From the NCBI RefSeq assembly GCF_036013745.1, contig NZ_CP107880.1:4464001-4528000 (forward strand): 64,000 bases of DNA. The letters are read 5' to 3'. This DNA comes from Streptomyces sp. NBC_00483 (GTDB taxonomy: Bacteria > Actinomycetota > Actinomycetes > Streptomycetales > Streptomycetaceae). The notes beneath the pieces are model-generated. The model saw only the letters and a list, made by a program, of their open reading frames with translations, searched no databases and had not been told where the DNA came from. Shown in pieces: positions 23,123 through 32,054 of this stretch (position 1 is the stretch's first letter; each line of letters opens with the position of its first letter). The position numbers and the translations under genes are program-made.

Positions 23123-23869
23123 ATGTCACAGACCGTCCGTCGCGCCATCGACATCCTCGAGTTCATCGCCCGCCGCCCGCGCACCCAGACCGAGGTCGGC
23201 GAGCACCTCGGCGTGCACCGCTCGACCGCGCTGCGCATCCTGGAGTCCCTCACCGAGGGCGGCCTCGCGCGCCGGCTCCCCGACGGCCGTTACGCGGTCG
23301 GGCACCGGCTCGCCGGGCTCGCCCACCTCGCCCTGGAACAGTTCGGGCTGAAGGACGTCGCGGGCGAACACCTGCGGCTGCTCGGCGAGCGCTGCGGGCA
23401 CACCGTGCACCTCGCCGCCCTGGAGGGCGAGCGGATCGTGTACGTCGACAAGGTCGATCCCGTCGACGGGGTGCGCCTCTACTCGCAGATCGGCCGCCCG
23501 GTCACCCTGCACACCGCCGGAGTCGCCAAGGCGATCCTGGCGCACATCCCCAGGGAACGGGCCGACGCGCTGCTCGCCGACTGCGACTTCGCGCCGCACA
23601 CCGGCACGACGATCACCTCCCCCGACGCCTACCGCAAGGCCCTCTCCGAGGCCAGGGCCCGCGGCTGGGCCGTCGACGACGGCGAGTACGAGGATTTCGT
23701 GAACTGCGTCGCGGTACCCGTACGGGACAGCAGCGGCGAGGTCGTCGCCGCCGCGTCCGTGACCGCGCTCAAGGCCAAGGCCGACCTGGGCGCGCTCGAA
23801 TCCGAAGTACTGCCCGACCTCATGACCACCGCCGACACGATCTCCAAGGAGCTGGGATGGCGTCCGTAG
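23123..23869 (+). CDS. IclR-family regulator of the sugar-acid cluster
   Basis: 248 residues: winged-helix at about 6-58 (TEVGEHLGVHRSTALRILES) and an IclR effector domain at about 75-245 (GHTVHLAALEGERIVYVDKV). It starts 4 bp after the kinase and overlaps the aldolase start by 13 nt. It probably senses galactonate or a ketodeoxy intermediate and controls the divergent promoter region 22066-22200, but the operator was not identified. Confidence 0.8.
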   Translation: MSQTVRRAIDILEFIARRPRTQTEVGEHLGVHRSTALRILESLTEGGLARRLPDGRYAVGHRLAGLAHLALEQFGLKDVAGEHLRLLGERCGHTVHLAALEGERIVYVDKVDPVDGVRLYSQIGRPVTLHTAGVAKAILAHIPRERADALLADCDFAPHTGTTITSPDAYRKALSEARARGWAVDDGEYEDFVNCVAVPVRDSSGEVVAAASVTALKAKADLGALESEVLPDLMTTADTISKELGWRP

Positions 23870-24471
23870 CCACAACGTTCGATGAGCTGTTCGCCGGAGT
23901 GCCGGTGATGGCGATCCTGCGCGGCATGCCCGCAGACAAGTCCGTCGAACTCGCCGTACGCGCATGGGAACTCGGCATCGAGTGCGTCGAGGTGCCCGTG
24001 CAGACCGAGGAGGCGGCGGGAGTGCTGGCCGCCGTGGTCGCCGCGGGCCGGGAGCGCGGGAAGCCGGTCGGCGCGGGGACCGTCACCACGACCGAACGGC
24101 TCGGGTGGGCGGTGGACGCGGGCGCCGCGTTCACGGTGGCCCCTGGGTTGAACGCGGAGGTGGCGCGGGCCAGTGTCACGGCCGCGCTGCCGCATCTGCC
24201 CGGCGTGGCCACCGCCACGGATGTGCAGGCCGCACGGGGGATCGGGTGCACGTGGCTGAAGGCGTTCCCGGCGAGTGTGCTCGGGACGGAGTGGTTCCGG
24301 GCGATGCGGGGGCCGTTCCCGGAGGTGCCGTTCGTTGCCACGGGGGGGATGGATGCGGGGAACGCGTCCGCTTATTTGGCGGCGGGGGCGAAGGTCGTCG
24401 CCGTTGGTTCGGCGTTGGAGGATCCGGCGCAACTTCCTTTGTTGGCGGAACTGTTGCGGCCACAGGGGTGA
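23857..24471 (+). CDS. KDPG/KDPGal-type aldolase
   Basis: 204 residues of the short class I aldolase family. AILRGM at about 20, VEVPVQT near 46 (Glu45-type base), GAGTVT near 73, and the Schiff-base Lys in TWLKAFPAS near 134 are all present, as is the closing VATGGM. With galactonate dehydratase beside it, the expected reaction is cleavage of 2-keto-3-deoxy-6-phosphogalactonate to pyruvate and glyceraldehyde 3-phosphate. The start overlaps the IclR gene by 13 nt. Confidence 0.85.
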   Translation: MASVATTFDELFAGVPVMAILRGMPADKSVELAVRAWELGIECVEVPVQTEEAAGVLAAVVAAGRERGKPVGAGTVTTTERLGWAVDAGAAFTVAPGLNAEVARASVTAALPHLPGVATATDVQAARGIGCTWLKAFPASVLGTEWFRAMRGPFPEVPFVATGGMDAGNASAYLAAGAKVVAVGSALEDPAQLPLLAELLRPQG

Positions 24472-24476
24472 ACGTC

Positions 24477-24530
24477 GCGGGGCTCTGCCCCGGACCCCGC
24501 GCCTCAAGCGCCGGCGGGGCTGCATTGGGC
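24477..24530. repeat. Intergenic palindromic repeat (GGGGC...GCCCC family)
   Basis: A copy of the streptomycete intergenic repeat: GCGGGGCTCTGCCCCG, then CGCGCCTCAAGCGCCGGCG and GGGGCT. It forms a hairpin between the aldolase and dehydratase genes. Related copies lie at 25735-25796, 52140-52255, 55489-55758 and 61165-61216. Confidence 0.65.
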
Positions 24531-24566
24531 TCAATCGCCGCCGAAGCCTATTCGTAAGGATGCGTC

Positions 24567-25718
24567 ATGAAGATCACCTCGCTTACCACTTACCTTGTTG
24601 CTCCCCGTTGGCTGTTTTTGAAGGTTGAGACCGATGAAGGGGTCACCGGGTGGGGAGAGCCCGTTGTCGAGGGGCGGGCGCACACTGTCGCCGCTGCCGT
24701 CGACGAGCTGAGTGACTACCTCGTCGGGCAGGATCCGCTGCGGATCGAGGACCACTGGCAGGTCATGACGAAGGGCGGGTTCTACCGCGGCGGGCCCGTG
24801 CTGTCGTCCGCCGTGTCCGGGATCGACCAGGCCCTGTGGGACATCAAGGGCAAGTTCCACGGCGTCCCGGTGCACGATCTGCTGGGCGGCGCCGTCCGGG
24901 ACCGGATGCGGATGTACTCGTGGATCGGCGGCGACGACCCGAGCGAGGCCGCCGAGCACGCGGCGCAGCGCCTCGAACAGGGCTACCGCGCCGTGAAGAT
25001 GAACGTCGGCGGCCGGATGCGGCACCTCGAGACCTCGCGCGAGATCGACGCGGTCGTCGAGCGCGTCGCCTCCGTGCGGGACGTGCTGGGGCCGGACGGA
25101 GGCGTCGCCGTCGACTTCCACGGTCGTACGTCCCCGGCGCTGGCCAAGCAGCTCGCCCGCGCCCTCGAACCGCTGCGCCCGATGTTCATCGAGGAGCCGC
25201 TGCTCCCTGAACTGACATCGCAGTACGGCGAGTTCACCGCGTCCACGTCCATTCCGGTCGCCACCGGTGAACGGCTCTACTCCCGCTGGGACTTCGACCC
25301 GGTGCTGCGTTCCGGCATCGCGCTCGCGCAGCCCGACCTGAGCCACGCGGGCGGCATCTCGGAGACCCGGCGGATCGCCGCGCAGGCCGAGGTGCACGGT
25401 GTGGGCCTGGCCCCGCACTGTCCGCTCGGGCCGATCGCGCTCGCGGCGTGCCTCCAGGTCGACTTCGCGTCGCCGAACGCGTTCATCCAGGAGACCAGCC
25501 TCGGCATCCACTACAACGTGGGCTCCGACCTCGGCGACTACCTCGTCGACCCGTCCGTCTTCGCCTTCGACTCCACGGACGGGCACATGGCCCGGTTGAC
25601 CGGGCCCGGGCTCGGCATCGAGATCGACGAGCAGGCTGTGATCAAGGCGGCTGCCTCCGGCCATCGCTGGCACAACCCGGTGTGGCGCCACGCGGACGGC
25701 TCTTTCGCGGAATGGTGA
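24567..25718 (+). CDS. dgoD: D-galactonate dehydratase
   Basis: 383 residues, matching E. coli DgoD end to end: MKITSLTTYLV, FYRGGPVLSSAVSGIDQALW, APHCPLGPIALAACLQ and the terminal NPVWRHADGSFAEW. The enolase-superfamily metal ligands and bases are visible: Asp and His in VAVDFHGR, Glu in FIEEPLL, Glu in TGERLYSR and His in APHCPLG. It removes water from D-galactonate to form 2-keto-3-deoxygalactonate. It is the last gene of the kinase-regulator-aldolase-dehydratase group, set off from the aldolase by a repeat hairpin, so it may be expressed at a different level. Confidence 0.9.
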   Translation: MKITSLTTYLVAPRWLFLKVETDEGVTGWGEPVVEGRAHTVAAAVDELSDYLVGQDPLRIEDHWQVMTKGGFYRGGPVLSSAVSGIDQALWDIKGKFHGVPVHDLLGGAVRDRMRMYSWIGGDDPSEAAEHAAQRLEQGYRAVKMNVGGRMRHLETSREIDAVVERVASVRDVLGPDGGVAVDFHGRTSPALAKQLARALEPLRPMFIEEPLLPELTSQYGEFTASTSIPVATGERLYSRWDFDPVLRSGIALAQPDLSHAGGISETRRIAAQAEVHGVGLAPHCPLGPIALAACLQVDFASPNAFIQETSLGIHYNVGSDLGDYLVDPSVFAFDSTDGHMARLTGPGLGIEIDEQAVIKAAASGHRWHNPVWRHADGSFAEW

Positions 25719-25734
25719 TCACGCCTCGGGGGTG

Positions 25735-25796
25735 AGCCCAATTAAGCCCCGCCGGCGATTGAGGCGCGGGGGCCGGGGCAGAGCCCCGCGGCGTCA
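25735..25796. repeat. Intergenic palindromic repeat copy
   Basis: AAGCCCCGCCGGCGATTGAGG then CGCGGGGGCCGGGGCAGAGCCCCG: one unit of the same repeat family as 24477 in the opposite sense. It lies between the convergent dgoD and the membrane-protein gene and probably acts as a bidirectional terminator. Confidence 0.65.
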
Positions 25797-25804
25797 ACCG
25801 CGGG

Positions 25805-27661
25805 TCACCGCAACTCCTCCGGGCACGGCGTCCCCCGGGGCAACTGGTACGGCGCCGCGAGGCGATACGTGCCGGGCTTCGGGGCCAACAGCTCCGTCCA
25901 CGCGTCACCCGCCTCATCCTTCTCGGTCTCCACCAGGCACCCGTGCACGTTCGCATACCGCTTCGGGAGGGAGTCGTTCGCCTCCCGCGCCCGCTTCGAC
26001 GCCTCCGTCTCCTTCGGCGCCCCCAGGCTCTTGCCCTCGGCGTCGACGACCGACAGCCACGGCGAGTACGGGACGCGGATGTGTACGCGCCCCGGCCGGG
26101 TCACCTCGATGGTCAGCTCGCCCTGCTCCGCCGCGTCGACGACCGCGTGCGGCTCGGCGAGCGGCGTCGGGTCGGTGACGGCGAACAGCTGCCAGTTGGC
26201 GTCGCCCCACACCTGCTTCAGGTACGGCAGGCCCCGCCGCACCAACTGCCGCTCGCGCTCCGCGCCCTTGCCGTCCGGCTCGTCCTTGGGCAGCACCACA
26301 TAGTGCACGGCCCAACGCCGCAGCCACTCGCGGTAGTTCGCAGAGTTGAGGGTGTCGTCGTAGAAGAGCGGGTTGCGCTCCATGTCGGCCTGCCGGTTCC
26401 AGCCGCGCGCCAGGTTCACGTACGGGGCGAGCGCGGAGGCCTCGCGGTGCGAGCGGGCGGGCACCACCTCGACGCGGCCGTGCTCGGCCCGGACCTCCTG
26501 CAACTCGTTGACGAGCGGCGCCAGTTCACGGGCCCAGGAGGCGGCCGGGGTCGTGCGCACGACGTCGTCGACCGACTTGAAGCCGATCCACGCGTTGAAG
26601 GCGACGAACGTGACCACGAGGACGTACCACTTGCGCGAGCGCTTCTGCGTGAACGGCAGCGCGGCGAGCAACGCGACGCCCGCGAACAGCATCGGGAGCC
26701 GGGTGATGTTGGAGCCGATCTGCGAACTGATCAGCCACACCAGGAGGGTCGCCAGGGTGTAGACGGCGGACGTGATCCGGACCGTCACCCACTCCTTGGG
26801 CACGAGGACGTACACGAGGACGCCGTACACCATCGGCAGCAGCGCCGACCAGAACGACATCGGCTGCGTACCGGAGAACGGGAACAGCCACGCCGAGAGC
26901 ACGACGACGGCGGTCGGCGCGAGCCCGAGCGCGTACGCTCCTGGCCGCCGCTTCTGAAGGAAAAGCGCCACGGCGACGAGTCCGACGAAGAGCCCCGCCA
27001 CCGGCGAGCAGGCGGTCGCGATGCCCGCGAGCGGCGCCGCCACGGCCGCCTTCGCCCAGCGCTTGTAGCGCCAGCGGTACGGCCAGCAGAACACCGCGGC
27101 CGTCGCCGCGAGCCCGAACATCATGCCGAGGCCGAAGGTGACGCGCCCCGACGCGGCGTTGCACAGGAGCGCGAAGACGCCGGCGAGCGCGGGCCACAGG
27201 GGCTTCGCCACCACCCGCGTACGGATGAGGATCATGGTCAGCAGCGTCGCCGAGAGCGTGCCTGCGCCCATCATCGTCGTGCGCACGCCGAACACCGACA
27301 TCAGATACGGCGAGACCACGCTGTACGACACCGGGTGCATGCCGCCGTACCAGGCGAGGTTGTACGCGGAGTCGGGGTGCCGACCGACGAACTCGGCCCA
27401 GGCGTCCTGCGCCGCGAGGTCCCCGCCGCTGTTCGCGAACGTGAAGAACCAGATGAGATGGAGGAGTGCGGCGACCGCTGTGGCGAGGGTGACGGGGTGC
27501 CGGACGAAACGCGCCAGGCGCGTGCCGACGTCCGGTTCGCCGGTGGCCGCATTCGCTGTGTTCGCATGCCCTTTGGGCTGCTCGGGGACTTGTGTCCGGG
27601 GGCGGCTCCCGCCCGTCCCGGGCTTCGCGTCGTCGGCGCGCGTCGGCCTCGCTGTGGCCAC
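25805..27661 (-). CDS. Large polytopic membrane protein with C-terminal extracytoplasmic domain
   Basis: 618 residues. A disordered charged N-terminus (about 1-55) precedes some eleven membrane segments between 58 and 370, then a soluble domain (about 375-618) with ARSHREASALAPYVNLARGW, NSANYREWLRRWAVHYVV and a beta-rich end. The shape resembles GT-C-type glycosyltransferases or mannosyltransferase-like proteins. No clear acidic catalytic motif was identified, so the assignment is tentative. It lies downstream of the D,D-carboxypeptidase, separated by a strong terminator. Confidence 0.6.
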   Translation of the reverse strand: MATARPTRADDAKPGTGGSRPRTQVPEQPKGHANTANAATGEPDVGTRLARFVRHPVTLATAVAALLHLIWFFTFANSGGDLAAQDAWAEFVGRHPDSAYNLAWYGGMHPVSYSVVSPYLMSVFGVRTTMMGAGTLSATLLTMILIRTRVVAKPLWPALAGVFALLCNAASGRVTFGLGMMFGLAATAAVFCWPYRWRYKRWAKAAVAAPLAGIATACSPVAGLFVGLVAVALFLQKRRPGAYALGLAPTAVVVLSAWLFPFSGTQPMSFWSALLPMVYGVLVYVLVPKEWVTVRITSAVYTLATLLVWLISSQIGSNITRLPMLFAGVALLAALPFTQKRSRKWYVLVVTFVAFNAWIGFKSVDDVVRTTPAASWARELAPLVNELQEVRAEHGRVEVVPARSHREASALAPYVNLARGWNRQADMERNPLFYDDTLNSANYREWLRRWAVHYVVLPKDEPDGKGAERERQLVRRGLPYLKQVWGDANWQLFAVTDPTPLAEPHAVVDAAEQGELTIEVTRPGRVHIRVPYSPWLSVVDAEGKSLGAPKETEASKRAREANDSLPKRYANVHGCLVETEKDEAGDAWTELLAPKPGTYRLAAPYQLPRGTPCPEELR

Positions 27662-27763
27662 TCCCTACACTCCCGTTTACCCGTGTGCCGTTGTGAATGA
27701 ACGGGTGGGCGTCCCCCGCCTGCCCGGTCTCGCGACGCTAGCACGGGGTCCGCGAACGGGCGC

Positions 27764-27795
27764 CGTGGGAGGCCGAAGGGCTTCGGCCTCCCACG
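27764..27795 (-). terminator. Strong hairpin terminator between the carboxypeptidase and membrane protein genes
   Basis: The arms at 27764-27778 and 27781-27795 pair perfectly over 15 bp around GG. The hairpin lies 30 bp beyond the 3' end of the leftward carboxypeptidase gene. Confidence 0.75.
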
Positions 27796-27824
27796 AGCGG
27801 ACCGGGGGGCGGTCCTTGGGGCGA

Positions 27825-30809
27825 TCAGCCGACGCGGGTCAGCTTCGCGCCGAATCCGGGCTCGGTGAGGCCCTTCTGGAGGGCCACCGGCACCTCCACG
27901 GCGCCGCCCTCACCGTCGCCGACCTCGAGCACGCCGACCGTCTCCCCCGACTTGCCGGTGTGCGGCACGGACTTGCCGTCCTGGTCGGCGAGTTGCAGGT
28001 GCACGGTCTTGCCGGCCCAGCCGACGGCCTTGACGTCCTTCGTGACCGTGACCGGGGTGTGCCCGCCGAGCTGGTCGTCGACGTAACCGACGACGTCGCC
28101 CTTCTTCAAGACCGTGGACGAGGTGACGGCGTCCTGGGCAGCGAGCATCGCGGTCTTGCTGACCGCGTTGACCGTGTCGATGATCGGCGCCTTGTGCTGG
28201 CCGAGGATCGCGCCGACGACCGTGACGGTCGAGCCGCCGGCGTCCTTGGTGGCGGCGAAGAGCAGGTTGCCGCCGGCCTTGGTCGTCGTGCCGGTCTTGA
28301 TGCCGATGGCGCCGTCGTAGGGCACCAGGCGGTTGTAGTTGGTCCACTTCTTGCCGGACGGGTCGGTCCAGGTGGGCAACTTGGTGATGTCCGTCAGCGC
28401 CGGAATCTGCACCAGCTCGTTGCCGAGCTTCACCTGGTCCTCGGCGGTGGAGACGGTGCTCTCCTTGAGGCCGGAGGGGTCGGTGTAGGTGGTGTTCTTC
28501 ATCCCCAGCTTCTTGGCGGTGGCGTTCATCTTCTTGACGAACGCCTCCTCGGAGCCGGCGTCCCAACGGGCCAGCAGACGCGCGATGTTGTTCGCGGACG
28601 GGATCATGACCGCCGCGAGCGCGTCCTTCTGGGAGATCTTGTCGCCCTCCTTGACGGTGTTGAGCGTCGACTCGTTCTGCCCGTCGGCGTCGTAGCCGCC
28701 CTCCTTCTCGGCGGTGGCGTCGACGGTGATCGACGGACCGTCGGCGCCCGCCTTCAGCGGGTGGTCCTTGAGCACGATGTACGCGGTCATGGACTTGGCG
28801 ACGGAACCGATCGGCACGGGCGTCTGCTTGCCGAAGTTGTCCATCGTGCCGATGCCCTGGACGTCCATCCAGCCCTGGCCCTCGCCCGGCCACGGCAGCG
28901 ACGCCTTGTCGCCGTCGAAGCTGTACGTGGCGTCGCTGGTGAGCGTGAGGGACGGCGTCGGCAGCGGACGGACGGCCTGCACGACCCCGAACACGATGAT
29001 CAACAGGATGACGAGCGGCGTCCACACCTTGACCCGGCGCACCGCGGTACGGACCCGGGTCTCCGCGGGCGGCGGGGTGTTGGTCAGCTCGGCGAGCAGG
29101 TCGAGCGGCGGCTTCGGCGGCAACGGCTGCTGGGTCGTCCGCTCGGCCGGCTCGACGGTGGGCTGCTCGGCCTCCGGCGGCAACTCCTTGCCCGTGGCCT
29201 TGCCCTCATCAAGCCCCTTGAGCGGCACGAACTTACTGCTCTTCGCGGTCCCGGCCGCCTTGAGCGTGGTGGTCGGCTGATCCACGGGCTGCGGGACGGC
29301 CTTGAAGACGGCGGTGGGCTGGTCGACGGGCTGGTCGGCCTTGTCGGCCGCCTTGCCCTTGGCCTGGTCGGCCGCTTTCCCGTCGGCCTTGGCACCGGCC
29401 TTGTCGGCCGGCTTCCCATCGGCCTTGGCGTCGGACTTGGCGTCCGGCTTGGCGTCGGACTTGGCGTCCGCGGTGCTGGCGGCCTCGGCGACCGGCTTCC
29501 CGCCGGCCTTGGCGGCCGCCTTGCTGTCGGCCTTGTCGGCCGGCTGGACGTCGGCCTCGGCGTCCGGCTGGGCGCCGGATGTAGCGGCTGACTCGCTGTC
29601 GGCCTTGTCGACCGGCTTCCCGTCGCCCTTGGCGCCCGGCTTCGCGTCGTCCTGAGTACCGGTCTTGGCGTCCGGCTTCGCGCGGCCCTGAGCACCGGAC
29701 TTGGCGTCCGGCTGGGCGCTGGACGTGGCGTCCGTCTTGGCGGCCGGTAGGGCGCCGGACTTAGCGGCCGCCTTACCGTCGGCCGACTTCCCGTCGCCCT
29801 TGGGACCGGACTTGGCGTCCGGCTTCGCGCCGCCCTGAGCGGCGGACGTGGCGTCCGCCTTGCCAGCTGACTTCCCGGCGCCACGGGCGTCGGACTTGGC
29901 GGCCGGCATGGGGCCGGGCTTGCTGTCGCCCTCAGCGACCGGCTTGGCGCCGGACTTGGCACCGTCCCGGCCGTCGCTCCGGGCATCGCCCTTGGCATCC
30001 GCCTGGGCGTCCGTCTTGCCGTCGCCCTTGGCGTCGGACTCGCTGTCGCCCTCAGCGGCCAGCGTGGCATCAGCCTTGGCCGCCGCCTTGCCGTCGCCCT
30101 CAGCGACCGGCTTTGCGTCGGCCTTGGCGCCGCCCCAGGCATCGCCCCGAGGATCCGTCTGGGCCTCGCCCTGGGGATCCGCCTGCGCGTCGCCCTCAGC
30201 GGTCGGCTTGGCGCCCTCCCCGGCCGTGGACTTGCCGTCACCCTTGGCGGCCAGCCTGCCGTCGGCCTTGGCGCCGCCCCGGGCATCCGCCTTGGCGGCG
30301 GGCTTGTCGGTCGGCTTGTTGTCGCTCGTGGCGTCCGCCTTGTCGTCGTTCTCAGCGGCCGCCTTCGCGCCGGAGGGCTTGTCGGCGTCGGTCGTGGTGT
30401 CGTCCGCGTCGGAGTCGGCGTCACCAGCGGAACCGGTGGCCGAGTTGGTGGGCTTGGAGCCCGCGCCCGCACCCGCACCCGCGGCAGCCGCGGACGCCGA
30501 TTCCGTCTCCCCGTCACCATCGCTCGAATTTGCAACTGCAGACGCGTCGGTGGGGCTCTCGTCGCCCGCCACCCAGGCCGCCACGGCCGCCCGCAGGCGG
30601 TCGTCGCCGGCGTCCGGATCGGGGGCCGAGGCGCCCGTATCCGGGTCCTCGCCCGCCGCGTCGCGGACCGAGAACACCGCCGTCTCCTGGTCCACGCCCC
30701 GCGACACCGCGAGACGCGGGTCCTCCGGAGCCGGGCCTCCCGACGCCTTGTGCTCTCCCGACTTGTCGGGGGTCCCCGCCACCGATGCCTCCTCGACCGA
30801 ATGAACCAC
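27825..30809 (-). CDS. D-alanyl-D-alanine carboxypeptidase (S11) with very long low-complexity N-terminus
   Basis: 994 residues. Residues about 100-500 are a repetitive Ala/Lys/Asp/Gly tract built on AKxDA and AKGDGK units, predicted to be disordered and cytoplasmic. One membrane segment follows at about 594-612 (LVILLIIVFGVVQAV), then the penicillin-binding-type domain with SVAK near 668 (nucleophile Ser), SANN near 740 and KTGT near 837. It trims the terminal D-Ala of peptidoglycan stem peptides outside the membrane. S11 enzymes are normally about 300-450 residues, so the N-terminal tract is an exceptional extension. GTG 30809 is the start. Confidence 0.85.
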   Translation of the reverse strand: MVHSVEEASVAGTPDKSGEHKASGGPAPEDPRLAVSRGVDQETAVFSVRDAAGEDPDTGASAPDPDAGDDRLRAAVAAWVAGDESPTDASAVANSSDGDGETESASAAAAGAGAGAGSKPTNSATGSAGDADSDADDTTTDADKPSGAKAAAENDDKADATSDNKPTDKPAAKADARGGAKADGRLAAKGDGKSTAGEGAKPTAEGDAQADPQGEAQTDPRGDAWGGAKADAKPVAEGDGKAAAKADATLAAEGDSESDAKGDGKTDAQADAKGDARSDGRDGAKSGAKPVAEGDSKPGPMPAAKSDARGAGKSAGKADATSAAQGGAKPDAKSGPKGDGKSADGKAAAKSGALPAAKTDATSSAQPDAKSGAQGRAKPDAKTGTQDDAKPGAKGDGKPVDKADSESAATSGAQPDAEADVQPADKADSKAAAKAGGKPVAEAASTADAKSDAKPDAKSDAKADGKPADKAGAKADGKAADQAKGKAADKADQPVDQPTAVFKAVPQPVDQPTTTLKAAGTAKSSKFVPLKGLDEGKATGKELPPEAEQPTVEPAERTTQQPLPPKPPLDLLAELTNTPPPAETRVRTAVRRVKVWTPLVILLIIVFGVVQAVRPLPTPSLTLTSDATYSFDGDKASLPWPGEGQGWMDVQGIGTMDNFGKQTPVPIGSVAKSMTAYIVLKDHPLKAGADGPSITVDATAEKEGGYDADGQNESTLNTVKEGDKISQKDALAAVMIPSANNIARLLARWDAGSEEAFVKKMNATAKKLGMKNTTYTDPSGLKESTVSTAEDQVKLGNELVQIPALTDITKLPTWTDPSGKKWTNYNRLVPYDGAIGIKTGTTTKAGGNLLFAATKDAGGSTVTVVGAILGQHKAPIIDTVNAVSKTAMLAAQDAVTSSTVLKKGDVVGYVDDQLGGHTPVTVTKDVKAVGWAGKTVHLQLADQDGKSVPHTGKSGETVGVLEVGDGEGGAVEVPVALQKGLTEPGFGAKLTRVG

Positions 30810-30995
30810 TCAACCACTTGTCGCCGGACAGACCAGCCCTGTCCGAACCATGTACCAGTGTCCTGTGTGGGGGCTTAACCCACGTGGTAGACGAGAACGA
30901 CATACCTACAGGTTCCCGTCCAAACCCCCCACGCACTCTCGACAGACCAATGTGAGAGGGGTCACCCTGTCATTCATCCACGCGGGGAGGCATGG

Positions 30996-31733
30996 ATGGG
31001 CAGGAGCCGCAGAACACTTCCGGAGGAGCTTCTGCTGCTCGCTCTGGACCCGGCCACGGGTACCACAGCGCAGCCGCAGTCGCTCGACCTAGGTCTGGCC
31101 GGAGCACAGCTAGTAGAGCTGGCGCTGGCCGGACGGATAGCCCCAGACGGGGATCGTATCGCCGTGGTGGCACCACGGCCGACCGGAGATCCGACTCTGG
31201 ACTGCGCGTTGGAGTTGCTGCGAAGGCGTGGCGCTCCCGTACGGGCCGTCCACTGGATAGGCGGGCCACGACTTGGCCTGCGACAGACCTACCTCTCGCA
31301 CCTGGAGCGGTGCGGCATGGTGCATGCCGTGGCCGGACAGATGTGCGGGGTACTGCCGACGACTCGCTACCAAGCGACGGAGTCGGCGGTCAGCCGGGAG
31401 ATCAGAGCCCGGCTGGACAGCGCGATCCGCACCGGGGTCCCACCGGACCCACGGACCGCGGCGCTCGCCGCACTGGCCCATGCGGTCGGACTCGGCAAGC
31501 ACCTGTATCCGGGCAACGAGGGCAGGTCCTCACGCTCCCGGCTGCGGGACCTGATCAGGCACGACCCGATGGGCGGCCTCGTGGCGCACGCCGTGATGGA
31601 CGTCCAGAACGGTGTGGCGGTACAGCCACGCCGCTCACCGGCCCCCTCGGCCGGTCGGGGCGCACCGGAGCCCGCTCGCGGCGTTCCGATGCAGCCACGC
31701 CGCGGTTCCATGGCTCGGGCCGTGGCCCACTAG
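30996..31733 (+). CDS. GPP34 (GOLPH3/VPS74-type) phosphoprotein
   Basis: 245 residues of the GPP34 fold: LPEELLLLALDPATGT at the start, LVELALAGRIAPDGDRI near 48-65, and LAALAHAVGLGKHLYPGNEG near 162-180. In eukaryotes the family binds phosphoinositide and glycosyltransferases at the Golgi. Bacterial members are mainly in actinomycetes and lack a settled function. The C-terminus is Pro/Arg-rich. It diverges from the carboxypeptidase across 186 bp. Confidence 0.8.
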   Translation: MGRSRRTLPEELLLLALDPATGTTAQPQSLDLGLAGAQLVELALAGRIAPDGDRIAVVAPRPTGDPTLDCALELLRRRGAPVRAVHWIGGPRLGLRQTYLSHLERCGMVHAVAGQMCGVLPTTRYQATESAVSREIRARLDSAIRTGVPPDPRTAALAALAHAVGLGKHLYPGNEGRSSRSRLRDLIRHDPMGGLVAHAVMDVQNGVAVQPRRSPAPSAGRGAPEPARGVPMQPRRGSMARAVAH

Positions 31734-31739
31734 GCGAAC

Positions 31740-31798
31740 CGCAGCACCAGCACCACCCGCAGCACCACAAGCACCACCCGTAGCACCACAGCGCCGCA
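31740..31798 (+). repeat. Imperfect AGCACCAC repeats downstream of GPP34
   Basis: About 60 bp of imperfect repeats with units like AGCACCACCCGC and AGCACCACAAGCACCAC, roughly 18-21 bp each, starting just after the GPP34 stop. No coding role is apparent. Confidence 0.55.
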
Positions 31799-31833
31799 CC
31801 GTAGTCCCCAAGAACCGGTCCGGGAGCCGCTGT

Positions 31834-31893
31834 ACCGCGCGGGGTGATGCGCCGGGCGTGAGGACGACGCCCCGGCACGTCACCCCGCGCGGT
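31834..31893. terminator. Long two-part hairpin between GPP34 and the XRE gene
   Basis: ACCGCGCGGGGTGA (31834-31847) is the exact complement of 31880-31893. Inside it CCGGGCG pairs with CGCCCCGG with a bulge. This gives a very stable stem of about 21 bp. It lies 100 bp after GPP34 and 160 bp before the XRE gene, so it could be a terminator or part of the XRE leader. Confidence 0.6.
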
Positions 31894-32054
31894 CGCGTTT
31901 GTGCTGCGTAGGAGGCACGTGCAACCCGCATGTGCGTTCCCGTGCACATCCGCCGTTTCCCAGCGCAGAGCCGCCCCGGGGTGGCAATCTGCTGAGCAAT
32001 AGACACGCAACGTATGCAGAACAAAGAAATGCACGTAGCCGGAGGTGCACGTCC

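Noticed and set aside
29302..30955. Plus-strand open frames opposite the low-complexity part of the carboxypeptidase
   Set aside because: The translations are pure Ala/Ser/Pro shadows of the repeat DNA and have no start signals or domains.
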